Positions 50,335 to 58,714 of a stretch of DNA of 64,000 nucleotides are shown one piece after another. Every line of letters starts with the position of its first letter. Position 1 is the first letter of the stretch. Under the pieces are notes generated by a model that was not told the DNA's origin, ran no database searches, and saw only the letters and a program-made list of their open reading frames with translations. The DNA comes from DASPHG01 sp963849605 (lineage in GTDB: Bacteria > Actinomycetota > Thermoleophilia > Solirubrobacterales > Thermoleophilaceae). The translations under genes and the position numbers were made by a program. The stretch covers positions 62,001 to 126,000 of the forward strand of contig CAWKHX010000002.1 of assembly GCA_963849605.1 (NCBI GenBank), given 5' to 3'.

Positions 50335-52761
50335 TCAGGCCGCAACGGCGGCGGCAGGCGCGCCGAGCGCGCCGGCGGCGGCCTCCAGGCGCGCGACCTG
50401 CGCCCGGTAGGCGGGCGACCGCTCGAGCTCCGTCGGGTGCGCGTCGGCCACCCGGACGGCGCCCTGCTCCATGTGCACGAGCGCGAGCTCGAGCAGGACG
50501 CACAGCGCCAGCGCGCACTCGACGCGCGGAGCGACGGGATCGAGCACCGGCTCGAGCTCGTCGAGCGCAGCCGGCGCGGCCTCGCGCAGCGCGCGGTACA
50601 CGGCGGCGACGGACGCGCGCACGTCCCTGCGGGCCTCGACCGAGGCGCGCGCGACCGTCTCCTCCCCCGGCCCCCATCCGCAGTGCGCGAGGCCGGCGCC
50701 CGGCAGGCCGGCGCCGAACGCCACGGGATCCGCCACGGGCGGAGGGTCGAGCGCGAACACGTGCGCGTACGGCGTGGCGAGCGACGGAAGCAACGCGAGC
50801 AGATCCCACGACGCGATCGCCGCGCGGCCCCGGGCGAGACCGGCGAGCGTGGAGTCGAGCCCGCGCCGCCAACGCTGCGGCTCGCCGCAGGCGATCAGCA
50901 CGTCCTCGCCGCTCGCCAGCAGGTCGCCGAGGACCCCCGCCACCCCATCGCCGCGCCGGTCGCATGTCGTGCGCGCTGCGGGCTCCGCGGACGCCGCGGA
51001 CGGCTGCGCCAGCCGAAGCTCGAGGTGCTCGCGCAGGCCGAGCGCGTCGTCGAGCACGTCGAACGAGCCCGCCCGCGGCTCACAGAGCGCGCGCAGTACG
51101 AGCCGGGGCTCGACCTTGCCGTTCCACTCGTTGCGCTCCAGGCGCACCGCCACGTCACGCGGCTCGCCCGCGCAGGCGCCGAGCGAGCGCGCGCTCGTCC
51201 TGAACGCAACCGCGTTCGCCCGACCGCCGCCGCTCGCGACCGTGAAGCGCGCGTGCTGGCCCTCCTCGCCCATCGCCCTGGGGTGCTCGATCCGCGCGGC
51301 GGGGACGAGCAGGGTCGGCGTGGGGTTGCGGTGCCCGAACGGCGCGAGCTGCTGCAGCTCCTCGGCGAGGTCGAGCCCGAGGGACGCGCCGGGCGCGAGC
51401 GCGTCGACACGCTCGAGCGGACGCAGGTCGTGCGGCGTGAGCGCCCGCGCCGCGTGACTGACGAAGTCGCGCCGGAAGCCCTCGACGGAGTCCGCGGCGA
51501 TGTCGAACCCGGCGGCCATGCGGTGGCCGCCGAAGCGGCCGAGGTGCGGCGCGCAGGCAGTCAGCGCGGCATGGAGGTCGAACGCCGAGATGCTGCGCCC
51601 CGATCCGCGCCCCTCGCCGTCGCCGTCGAGCGCGATCAGGACGCACGGCCTGCAGTGGCGCTCGACCAGCCGCGAGGCGACGATCCCTATGACGCCGGCG
51701 TGCCAGTCCTCGCCGGCCAGGACGTAGGCGGGCTCGTGGGCGTGCGCCGCCAGCTCGGACTCGGCGGCGAACGTGATCCGCATCTCGGTGTCCTGCCGCT
51801 CTTTGTTCAGCAGGTCGAGCTCACCGGCTATCTCGCCCGCGCGAGCGTCGTCGCGCGTCAGGAGAAGCTCGAGCGCGGCATCGGGTCGCCGCATCCGGCC
51901 CGCGGCGTTGATCCGGGGCCCGAGACGGAAGCCGAGCCCGCCCGCGTCGACGGCGCCGGGGTCGCACGAGGCCACGCGCATCAGCGCGCGCAGACCCGGC
52001 CTGCGGGTGCGCGCGATCGCCTGCAGCCCGTCGCGCACGATCCGGCGGTTCTCGCCTACGAGCGGCACGACATCGCAGACCGTCGCGAGCGCGACGAGGT
52101 CGAGGTCCTCCTCCGCCGTCTCCGGGTCGGCGCCGGCCGCGCCGGCGAGTGCCTGGGCGAGCTTGTAAGCGACGCCGGCGGCGCACAGCTCCGGGAACGG
52201 ATAGCCGCCGAGGGCCGGGTGCACGATCGTGCAGTCCGGAAGCCCCTCGCCCGGCCGGTGATGGTCGGTCACGACGACCTCGACGCCGAGCGCGCGCGCG
52301 TGCGCGACCTCCTCGACGGCCGTGATCCCGCAATCGACCGTGACCAGCAGGCCCGTGCCCGCCGCGGCCTGGCGTTCGACGCCGGCCATCGACAGGCCAT
52401 AGCCGTCGCCCGTGCGACTGGGCAGGTCGCACACCGGGGCCGCCCCGAGCCGCTCGAGCGCGCGCGCCAGCACCGCCGTCGAACAGACGCCGTCCACGTC
52501 GTAGTCGCCATGGATCACGATCCGCGACCCGGCGGCGACGTGCCGCATGATCACCTCGACCGCGGCCGCGAGGCCGGGCATCAGGGACGGGTCGTGGCGG
52601 TCGGCCGCGGCGAGGAACCGGCGCGCCGCCTCAGGGGTGTCGTACCCGCGCCTGACGAGGATCGAGGCCGTGACAGGGTGAAGCCCGAGCTCCCCCGCTA
52701 GAGAATGCGCAGCGGCGACCGGGTACGGGTCACAGCTCCAGTGCGCGGGGGGCTCGGGCAT
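50335..52761 (-). CDS. recJ: Single-stranded-DNA exonuclease RecJ
   Basis: 808 residues from ATG 52761. DHH-family motifs: VIHGDYDVDGVCSTAVL, TVDCGITAVEEV and VVTDHHRPGEGLP, then GLGFRLGPRINAAGRM and RSISAFDLHAALTAC plus FGGHRMAAGF of DHHA1, and an OB-fold region. RecJ degrades 5' single strands in recombination and mismatch repair. The C-terminal ~230 residues are an Ala-rich, less conserved extension typical of actinobacterial members. The frame is open far upstream (to 53829), but that is antisense to secDF; MPEPPAHWSCDPYPV is the natural start. Confidence 0.95.
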   Translation of the reverse strand: MPEPPAHWSCDPYPVAAAHSLAGELGLHPVTASILVRRGYDTPEAARRFLAAADRHDPSLMPGLAAAVEVIMRHVAAGSRIVIHGDYDVDGVCSTAVLARALERLGAAPVCDLPSRTGDGYGLSMAGVERQAAAGTGLLVTVDCGITAVEEVAHARALGVEVVVTDHHRPGEGLPDCTIVHPALGGYPFPELCAAGVAYKLAQALAGAAGADPETAEEDLDLVALATVCDVVPLVGENRRIVRDGLQAIARTRRPGLRALMRVASCDPGAVDAGGLGFRLGPRINAAGRMRRPDAALELLLTRDDARAGEIAGELDLLNKERQDTEMRITFAAESELAAHAHEPAYVLAGEDWHAGVIGIVASRLVERHCRPCVLIALDGDGEGRGSGRSISAFDLHAALTACAPHLGRFGGHRMAAGFDIAADSVEGFRRDFVSHAARALTPHDLRPLERVDALAPGASLGLDLAEELQQLAPFGHRNPTPTLLVPAARIEHPRAMGEEGQHARFTVASGGGRANAVAFRTSARSLGACAGEPRDVAVRLERNEWNGKVEPRLVLRALCEPRAGSFDVLDDALGLREHLELRLAQPSAASAEPAARTTCDRRGDGVAGVLGDLLASGEDVLIACGEPQRWRRGLDSTLAGLARGRAAIASWDLLALLPSLATPYAHVFALDPPPVADPVAFGAGLPGAGLAHCGWGPGEETVARASVEARRDVRASVAAVYRALREAAPAALDELEPVLDPVAPRVECALALCVLLELALVHMEQGAVRVADAHPTELERSPAYRAQVARLEAAAGALGAPAAAVAA

Positions 52762-52782
52762 GCGCCCGATGGTCGTCGCAGG

Positions 52783-52829
52783 GCCGGATGGAATCCGGCG
52801 CGCTCGTCGCTGGTCGCTCGTCGCTGGTC
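52783..52829. repeat. Hairpin plus 14-bp tandem duplication between small membrane gene and recJ
   Basis: GCCGGAT-GGA-ATCCGGC is a perfect hairpin at 52783-52799. Next to it GCTCGTCGCTGGTC occurs twice in tandem at 52802-52815 and 52816-52829. The gap is 71 bases. The hairpin could reduce read-through into recJ; the tandem duplication looks like slipped replication. Confidence 0.6.
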
Positions 52830-52832
52830 GGG

Positions 52833-53096
52833 CTAGGTACGGGCCTCTAGGCGCGAGCCGTACAGCCATGAGGCGCCCAGGGCGATCAGGGCGCCTGGGA
52901 CGGCGATCAGGGCCTGCGCGAGATCGGTGTCGTTGCGGCCTGGAATGGTCGCTCCGTTGGCGATGAAGCCGAAGAGCGCCGCGCCGAGGCTCGCGACGAC
53001 GAATGCGCCGACGATCCCGCCCCAGAAGCGGTCGGGCACGAAGACCATGAAGTGCCAGATCGCGATTCCCATCATCACCCACACGAGCATGCTCAT
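52833..53096 (-). CDS. Small membrane protein, GlsB/YeaQ-like
   Basis: 87 residues with three hydrophobic stretches (MLVWVMMGIAIWHFMVFV; GGIVGAFVVASLGAALFGFI; ALIAVPGALIALGASWLYG). The Gly-rich GAFVVASLGAALFG segment recalls transglycosylase-associated/GlsB-type membrane proteins seen in stress regulons, but the family match is loose. It starts four bases after the end of secDF and is probably co-transcribed with it. Function unknown. Confidence 0.8.
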   Translation of the reverse strand: MSMLVWVMMGIAIWHFMVFVPDRFWGGIVGAFVVASLGAALFGFIANGATIPGRNDTDLAQALIAVPGALIALGASWLYGSRLEART

Positions 53097-53099
53097 CGG

Positions 53100-56000
53100 C
53101 TAACGCCTCCCGTGCTTCTTGCGTTGACGCTGGCGCTTCGGCTTGGGCGGCGGCGGAGGCGGCCGGTCCCCGGCGCCGTCGGCCTCGACCTCGGGCGGCT
53201 CGGGCGCCGGCGGGGCCGGGGCCGGGGGCGGCTCCGGCTTTGCAACCTCGGGCGGCTTCGGAGGCGCGGTCGCGGTCGTCGCACCGCCGCCGGCGCGCGA
53301 CACGCGCTGGCGGCGCCGGGCAGGCCGCGGGGGCGTCGTCGCGGGTGCGGCCCCGTCGGGCTCCTGGTCGGCGATGGCGCCTGTCGCGAACGCCGGCACC
53401 ATGCCGCCGTGCTCCTCCATGACGAGCCTCCGGCGGCGGCGGTACACGGGCTCGCGCTCCTTCCACTCGGCGAGCACCGGCGAAGCGATGAAGATCGACG
53501 AGTACGCGCCGGACGCGATTCCGACGAGCAGCGCGAACGCGAAGTCCTGCAGCGTCTCCCCGCCGAACAGCATCAGCGCCGTGACCGGCAGCAGCGTGCA
53601 GAGGCTGGTCGCGAGCGACCGGGTGAGGACCTCCGCCATCGAGCGGTTCACGATCTGCGTGAACGCCGCGCGCGGCATGCGCGGCACGTTCTCGCGTATT
53701 CGGTCGAACACGATGATCGTGTCGTAGAGCGAGTAACCCAAGATGGTTAGAAGCGCCGCGACCGTCGACGTCGTCACCTCCCGGTCGGCCAGGGCGTACA
53801 CGCCCGCCGTGATCAGGATGTCGTGGCACAGCGCGATCAGCACCGGCACGGAGTACTTGAACTCGAACCTGAGCCCGATGTAGATCGAGATCAGGATCAG
53901 CGACGCGATCACCGCGATGAGCGCGGTGCGCGCGATCTGCTCGCCGAATGTAGGTCCGATCGAGTTTGACGAGAAGTCCGCCTGGCGGATGCCGAGCTCG
54001 TCGTCGAGAGCGTTGCGCACGCTCGTGACCTCGTTCGGCTCGAGCGTGTCGGTCGAGATCTGGAAGACGTGCTCGCCCAGGTCGGGCTCCTCGACCTCCT
54101 GGATCTCCGCGTCCTGGAGGTTGCTCGGCAAGGCGTCGCGCACGTCCTCAGTGCTCGCGTCCTGCTCGATCGGCGTCTTGATCCGCGTGCCCGACTCGAA
54201 GTCGATGCCGAACTCGATGCCCTTGCCGGAGATTGCGAGCGCGCCCACCATCAGGATCACGCCGGACATCGAGAAGAAGTACTTCGACTTGCCCATGAAG
54301 TCGAACGTCCATGGGCGCCCCTCGCCCTGCGCACCGAGGGCGAAGCGCGAGTTGAGGAGCCGCGACCGGCTGAGCGAGCCCATCAGCGCGGACGTGAACA
54401 GCACGGCGGTGAACATCGACGTGAGCGTGCCGACGCCGAGCGTGAACGCGAAGCCCTTGATGCCGGCGGTCGCGAGCATGAAGAGGATGAACGCGACGCC
54501 GATGATCACCACGTTCGCGTCGATGATCGTGCGCAGGGCCTTCGTGTAGCCGGCGGAGATGGACGCCGGGATCGAGCGCCCGGCGCGCACCTCTTCCTTG
54601 ACGCGTTCGAAGACGACGATGTTCGCGTCGGCCGCGACGCCCAGCGTGAGGATCAGTCCCGCGATGCCCGGCAGCGTCAGCGTGATCGGGATCAGCTTGA
54701 CCAGCGCGAACAGGAGCACCGCGTAGACGATCAGCGCGACGCACGCCAGCGCGCCGAGCACGCGGTAGAAGAGGAGCAGGAAGAGCAGCGTCAGCGCCAG
54801 GCCGACGGCGCCCGCGATCAGGCCCTCGTGCAGCGCCTGCTTGCCGAGCGTCGCCGAGACCTGAGTCTTCGAAATCAGCTTCAGGTTGATCGGCAGGGCG
54901 CCGATGCGCAGGCTCTCGGCGAGGTCCTGCGTGTCCTGCAGATTGCCGATGCCGTTGATCTGCGCGCCCGTGCGGCCGTCGATCCCCTCAGGGTTCTCCT
55001 CGAAGTCGATCGTCGCCAGCGAGACGATCTGGTTGTCGAGCGCGATCGCGAAGCGCTGGAACGCGGTGTCGGCCGGCTGGCCGGGCGCCCTGATCTGGCT
55101 GGCCCCGCGCTCGGCGATCCGCTTCGTCACGCCCGCGAACCGCTTGCGGCCGTTGTCCGTGAACTCCATCGTGACGATCGGCTCCTGCGTGTTCGGGTCG
55201 GTGTTCTGCTCGGGGTTCTTGATGTCGGACCCCGACAGCTCCGAGTCGTCCTCGAGCACGTAGTAGAACTGCGGCGACGCCGGCCCCAGGTCCTGGGTGC
55301 TCTCCTCGTCCTCGAGCACGACGATGCCCTGCGGGACCTTGATCACGATGGAGCCGGGCGGCGGCCCGACACTGCCGAGCTTCGTCAGCTCGGTCGCGCA
55401 CTCGGTGCCCTTCGTGAGCTCGCGCTTGGCCGGCGGCTTGCCCGACACCGGCAGCTCGTCCTCGTACTCCTGCAGCAGCTCGTCGCAGTTCGTGTCCGGC
55501 CCGGCGAGCAGCTTGTGGGCCGGGTCGAAGAGGTAGTAGCGATCGGCCGCGGTGTCGTTCTCGCGGTCGGCCTGTTCCTTCGTCAGGTCGTCGGGCGCGT
55601 CCGGCGGAATGTCGGTCTCCTCCGCCTTCGGCTTCCCCTTCGACGCGCGCTTGACGGCCTCGTAGAGGCCGTTGATGCGCCCGGACGGGTTCGGGTCGCC
55701 CGAGCCCGGCTCGCCGTTCGGACCGATGACGTTCGGCTCCCAGTCGTAGAACTGGAGCTGCGCGGTCGTGCCGACCTGCTCCTCGGCGCGGTCGGCGTTC
55801 TGGACGTCCGGGAGCCCGATTGAGATCTGGTTCTCACCCGCACGCTGGATCTCGGGCTCGGAGACGCCGAGTGCATCGGTGCGCTTGCGGATCGTCTCGA
55901 TCGAGTCGTCGATCGCCTGCGGGGTCACCTCCGGCACCTGCGGCGTCGGGCGGCCCTCGTAGATCAGCTCCACGCCGCCCTTCAGGTCGAGGCCGAGGCG

Positions 56001-56105
56001 CGTCTTCTTCTCGAGCGGGCTGCCCGGGATGACCAGGAGCACCGCCAGCACGAGCAGGCCGGCGACGGCCGCGAGGATCGCAAGGTTTCTACGTCTGCTT
56101 GTCAC
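53100..56105 (-). CDS. secDF: Fused protein-export membrane protein SecD-SecF
   Basis: 1001 residues. SecD half: an N-terminal helix (LAILAAVAGLLVLAVLLV), then GLDLKGGVELIYEG, a large periplasmic/extracellular P1 loop, and six helices with PGIAGLILTLGVAADANIVVFERV, the D-A-N-V motif used in proton coupling. SecF half: FGIDFESGTRIKT and GYSLYDTIIVFDRIREN, followed by its own helices. Many bacteria split these genes; fusion is common in actinobacteria-related lineages and Bacillus. The tail after about residue 890 is a long Pro/Lys/Arg-rich disordered segment (PPPPPPKPKRQRQRKKHGRR), unusual in length. It uses the proton-motive force to pull proteins out of SecYEG. Confidence 0.96.
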   Translation of the reverse strand: MTSRRRNLAILAAVAGLLVLAVLLVIPGSPLEKKTRLGLDLKGGVELIYEGRPTPQVPEVTPQAIDDSIETIRKRTDALGVSEPEIQRAGENQISIGLPDVQNADRAEEQVGTTAQLQFYDWEPNVIGPNGEPGSGDPNPSGRINGLYEAVKRASKGKPKAEETDIPPDAPDDLTKEQADRENDTAADRYYLFDPAHKLLAGPDTNCDELLQEYEDELPVSGKPPAKRELTKGTECATELTKLGSVGPPPGSIVIKVPQGIVVLEDEESTQDLGPASPQFYYVLEDDSELSGSDIKNPEQNTDPNTQEPIVTMEFTDNGRKRFAGVTKRIAERGASQIRAPGQPADTAFQRFAIALDNQIVSLATIDFEENPEGIDGRTGAQINGIGNLQDTQDLAESLRIGALPINLKLISKTQVSATLGKQALHEGLIAGAVGLALTLLFLLLFYRVLGALACVALIVYAVLLFALVKLIPITLTLPGIAGLILTLGVAADANIVVFERVKEEVRAGRSIPASISAGYTKALRTIIDANVVIIGVAFILFMLATAGIKGFAFTLGVGTLTSMFTAVLFTSALMGSLSRSRLLNSRFALGAQGEGRPWTFDFMGKSKYFFSMSGVILMVGALAISGKGIEFGIDFESGTRIKTPIEQDASTEDVRDALPSNLQDAEIQEVEEPDLGEHVFQISTDTLEPNEVTSVRNALDDELGIRQADFSSNSIGPTFGEQIARTALIAVIASLILISIYIGLRFEFKYSVPVLIALCHDILITAGVYALADREVTTSTVAALLTILGYSLYDTIIVFDRIRENVPRMPRAAFTQIVNRSMAEVLTRSLATSLCTLLPVTALMLFGGETLQDFAFALLVGIASGAYSSIFIASPVLAEWKEREPVYRRRRRLVMEEHGGMVPAFATGAIADQEPDGAAPATTPPRPARRRQRVSRAGGGATTATAPPKPPEVAKPEPPPAPAPPAPEPPEVEADGAGDRPPPPPPKPKRQRQRKKHGRR

Positions 56106-56545
56106 TTAGGCGTGAGCACGACGAGCAGGCCGCCGTCGTCGTCGTAGGCGGGGAAGATGTCCGCCTTCGCCGGCTCGGGCCTGTCACCTTCCGCGTGCAC
56201 GACCACCGGCTTGTCGAGGACGCGCACCCCCCACTCGAGCGCGGTCCCGATGTGGTCCTTGTCCTCCTCGAACTCGAGCCCCAGCACGTCGGTCACGTCG
56301 CGGCCGATCACGTCCTCGTTGCCGAGCCCGGTCAGCTCGCGGCTGCCCCTCCCCGCTCCGATCACGCGCGCGTCCTGGTCGAGGATGAAGAAGGCGGCGT
56401 TCGGGGCCGGGTAGTAATCCTCGAGCAGCTCGAACAGGAAGCCGAAGCCGCATTTGTCACACCCCTTCGCCCGGGTGCTGAACCCGGCGGTGCGGTCGCG
56501 CGACTCGCTGCGCGCCCCGCAGTTGGGGCAGATGAAATTCGGCAT
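56102..56545 (-). CDS. Zinc-ribbon PAS protein between ruvB and secDF
   Basis: 147 residues. A Cys4 ribbon at the start (FICPNCGARSES, then KGCDKCGFGFLFELLEDYYP) is followed by a PAS domain: NAAFFILDQDARVIGAGRG, ELTGLGNEDVIGRDVTDVLG and RVLDKPVVVHAEG. PAS domains sense ligand or redox state, and the ribbon may bind RNA, DNA or protein. There is no output domain, so it probably acts on a partner. It overlaps the start of secDF by four bases. I do not know a named gene. Confidence 0.82.
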   Translation of the reverse strand: MPNFICPNCGARSESRDRTAGFSTRAKGCDKCGFGFLFELLEDYYPAPNAAFFILDQDARVIGAGRGSRELTGLGNEDVIGRDVTDVLGLEFEEDKDHIGTALEWGVRVLDKPVVVHAEGDRPEPAKADIFPAYDDDGGLLVVLTPK

Positions 56546-56557
56546 CGCGGGCGTAGG

Positions 56558-57601
56558 CTAGAACAGCGACGGCTCGTGGCCGCGCGGGGCCGCGAGTCCG
56601 AGGTGCTCGAAGGCCGCGGCCGTGGCCACCCTGCCGCGCGGAGTCCGCTTGATGAGCCCCTGCTGGAGCAGGTACGGCTCGTACACGTCCTCCAGCGTGT
56701 CGGACTCCTCCGAGACCGCCACGGCGAGAGTCGAGAGGCCCACCGGGCCGCCGCCGAACTTCTCGCATATGGCCCGCAGGATCTCGCGGTCGAGCCGGTC
56801 GAGCCCGGCCGCGTCCACCTCGAGCAGGTCCAGCGCCTCGCCCGCCACCGTCTCGTCGACGTGGCCCGCACCGCGCACCTCGGCGAAGTCGCGCACCCGC
56901 TTCAACAGCCGGTTTGCAACACGGGGCGTGCCACGGGAGCGGGTCGCGATCGCACGCGCTCCGGCCCGGTCGACGTCGACGCCGAGGATCCCGGCCGAGC
57001 GCTCGACGATTTCCGCCAGGTCGTCCGGCCGGTACAGGTCGAGCCGGTGCGTGACGCCGAAGCGGTCGCGCAGCGGCGTCGTGAGGAGGCCGGTGCGGGT
57101 GGTCGCGCCGATCAGCGTGAACTGCGGCAGGTCGAGCGTGACGACGCGCGCGCCCGCGCCCTGGCCGACCGTGATCGGCAGCTTCCGGTCCTCCATCGCT
57201 GGGTAGAAGGTCTCCTCGACCGCACGGGGCAGGCGGTGGATCTCGTCGACGAAGAACACGGCGCGCGGCTCGAGCGCGGTCAGGAACGCGGCGACGTCAC
57301 CCTTGCGCTCGAGGGCCGGCCCCGCCGTCTGGACGAACGGGACGTCGAGCTCGTGCGCCACGATCTGCGCGAGTGAGGTCTTGCCGAGCCCGGGTGGGCC
57401 GGCGAGCAGGACGTGGTCGAGCGCTTCGCCGCGGCCCTGGGCCGCCTCGATGAACACGGCGAGCTGCTCCTTGACCGCGCGCTGCCCGACGAAGTCGTCG
57501 AGGACGCGCGGGCGCAGCGTCCGATCGAGCTCCTCCTCCGGGCCGGCCGCGACGGCGGCCTGCAGCCGCTCGACGCCCGGCGTTCGGATGCCCTCAGTCA
57601 T
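56558..57601 (-). CDS. ruvB: Holliday junction helicase RuvB
   Basis: 347 residues, normal length. RPRVLDDFVGQRAVKEQL, Walker A LLAGPPGLGKTSLAQI, Walker B VFFVDEIHRLPRAVEE, sensor 1 LIGATTRTGLLTTPLRDRFG and Arg finger region RSRGTPRVANRLLKRVRDF. The C-terminal winged helix has GLSTLAVAVSEESDTLEDVYEPYL in part. It drives branch migration with RuvA. ATG overlapping the ruvA stop. Operon ruvC-ruvA-ruvB. Confidence 0.97.
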   Translation of the reverse strand: MTEGIRTPGVERLQAAVAAGPEEELDRTLRPRVLDDFVGQRAVKEQLAVFIEAAQGRGEALDHVLLAGPPGLGKTSLAQIVAHELDVPFVQTAGPALERKGDVAAFLTALEPRAVFFVDEIHRLPRAVEETFYPAMEDRKLPITVGQGAGARVVTLDLPQFTLIGATTRTGLLTTPLRDRFGVTHRLDLYRPDDLAEIVERSAGILGVDVDRAGARAIATRSRGTPRVANRLLKRVRDFAEVRGAGHVDETVAGEALDLLEVDAAGLDRLDREILRAICEKFGGGPVGLSTLAVAVSEESDTLEDVYEPYLLQQGLIKRTPRGRVATAAAFEHLGLAAPRGHEPSLF

Positions 57602-58170
57602 CGCGCCGCCTTCAGCGCGCCCGCGATCAGGTCCTCCGCCGACTCGCCGTCGGCGGCGTCGAGCAGAGAGTCGGCCTCCTGCGCGCTGAACCCGAGGCTC
57701 TCGAGCCCCTGCCGCGCGAGCACGCGCGGATCGTCGGACTTGCTGATGACGATCTCGTCGCTGACGCGGCCGGCGACCTTCTCACGCAGCTCGACGATGA
57801 CCCGGTCGGCCGTGCGCTTGCCGATCCCCGGGACCGCCTGGAACCTGGCCGCGTCACCGGTTGCGATCGCGTTCAGGAGCTCACGCGGCTTGCCGCCCGA
57901 CAGGACCGCGAGCGCGACCTTCGGCCCGACGCCCTGGACGCCGATCAGCATGAGGAACAGCTCGCGCTCCTCCTCGGAGGCGAAGCCGTACAGGTTCATC
58001 GCGTCGTCGCGCATCACGAGGTGGGTGTGCAGGAGGACGTCCTTGCCAGCGCGCGGCACCGCCCGCAGCGTCTCGGACGAGACGGCGACGCGATAGCCGA
58101 CGCCGGCGCACTCCACGACGACGTGGTCCAGCTTGCGCGCGGTGACCGGTCCGCGAACCGACGCGATCAC
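57598..58170 (-). CDS. ruvA: Holliday junction DNA-binding protein RuvA
   Basis: 190 residues from GTG 58170 (VIASVRGPV). The OB domain starts IASVRGPVTARKLDHVVVE; helix-hairpin-helix motifs are ELFLMLIGVQGVGPKVALAVLS (in part) and FQAVPGIGKRTADRVIVEL; the C-terminal domain III ends LESLGFSAQEADSLLD. Tetramers bind four-way junctions and load RuvB. Overlaps ruvC by four bases (GTGA) and ruvB by four. Confidence 0.96.
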   Translation of the reverse strand: MIASVRGPVTARKLDHVVVECAGVGYRVAVSSETLRAVPRAGKDVLLHTHLVMRDDAMNLYGFASEEERELFLMLIGVQGVGPKVALAVLSGGKPRELLNAIATGDAARFQAVPGIGKRTADRVIVELREKVAGRVSDEIVISKSDDPRVLARQGLESLGFSAQEADSLLDAADGESAEDLIAGALKAAR

Positions 58171-58658
58171 GCGAGCGCCGCCTTCAGCGCCGCGCCGTTG
58201 GCGTGGCAGATCGCCACGGCCAGCGCGTCGGCGGCGTGATCGTCGGCGGGAGGCTCGGGCAGCCCCAGAAGCGCGCCGACCATGCGCTGCACCTGGCTCT
58301 TGTCGGCCCCGCCCGATCCGCACACCGCCTGCTTGACGGCCTGGGGCGTGTAGGAGAAGCACGGGATGCCGGCCATGCCGGCCGACAGCAGCACGGCCCC
58401 GCGTGCCTGGCCGACGGCGAATGCGGTGCGCGCATTCTGGCCGAAGAAGAGGTCCTCAACCGCGACCGCGGTCGGCTCGTAGCGGGCGATCAGGTCACAT
58501 ACGCGCGCGTGGATCCGTGCGAGCCGGCGTTCGAGCGCCTCGTCGGGGCCGGTCCCGATCACGCCACCGTCGAGCGCCGCGAGCTCCTGCCCGCGCGAGA
58601 GAACCACACCGAAGCCGGTATGGGCGGTGCCGGGATCGATGCCGAGGACGACCACCAT
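58167..58658 (-). CDS. ruvC: Holliday junction resolvase RuvC
   Basis: 163 residues from ATG 58658 (MVVVLGIDPGTAHTG). The catalytic acidic residues are in GIDPGTAHTGFG, VAVEDLFFGQNARTA and DDHAADALAVAI. The family's AVCGSGGADKSQVQRMV region is present. It cuts four-way junctions after RuvAB branch migration. The frame is open to 58784, but no family sequence lies there. Head of the ruvCAB operon. Confidence 0.96.
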   Translation of the reverse strand: MVVVLGIDPGTAHTGFGVVLSRGQELAALDGGVIGTGPDEALERRLARIHARVCDLIARYEPTAVAVEDLFFGQNARTAFAVGQARGAVLLSAGMAGIPCFSYTPQAVKQAVCGSGGADKSQVQRMVGALLGLPEPPADDHAADALAVAICHANGAALKAALA

Positions 58659-58714
58659 CCCACTGATTCTGCGCGGGGAGGCGGACGCCTCCTGGACGGC
58701 GTACCTCTGCAGCC

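Noticed and set aside
50318..50336. Hairpin GATCCCTG-CCG-CAGGGATC at the end of recJ as a terminator
   Set aside because: It has no U-run, and the next gene on the strand starts soon after, so read-through seems intended.
50335..53829. 1164-codon frame around recJ
   Set aside because: Beyond ATG 52761 it only mirrors secDF and the small membrane gene; there is no family sequence.
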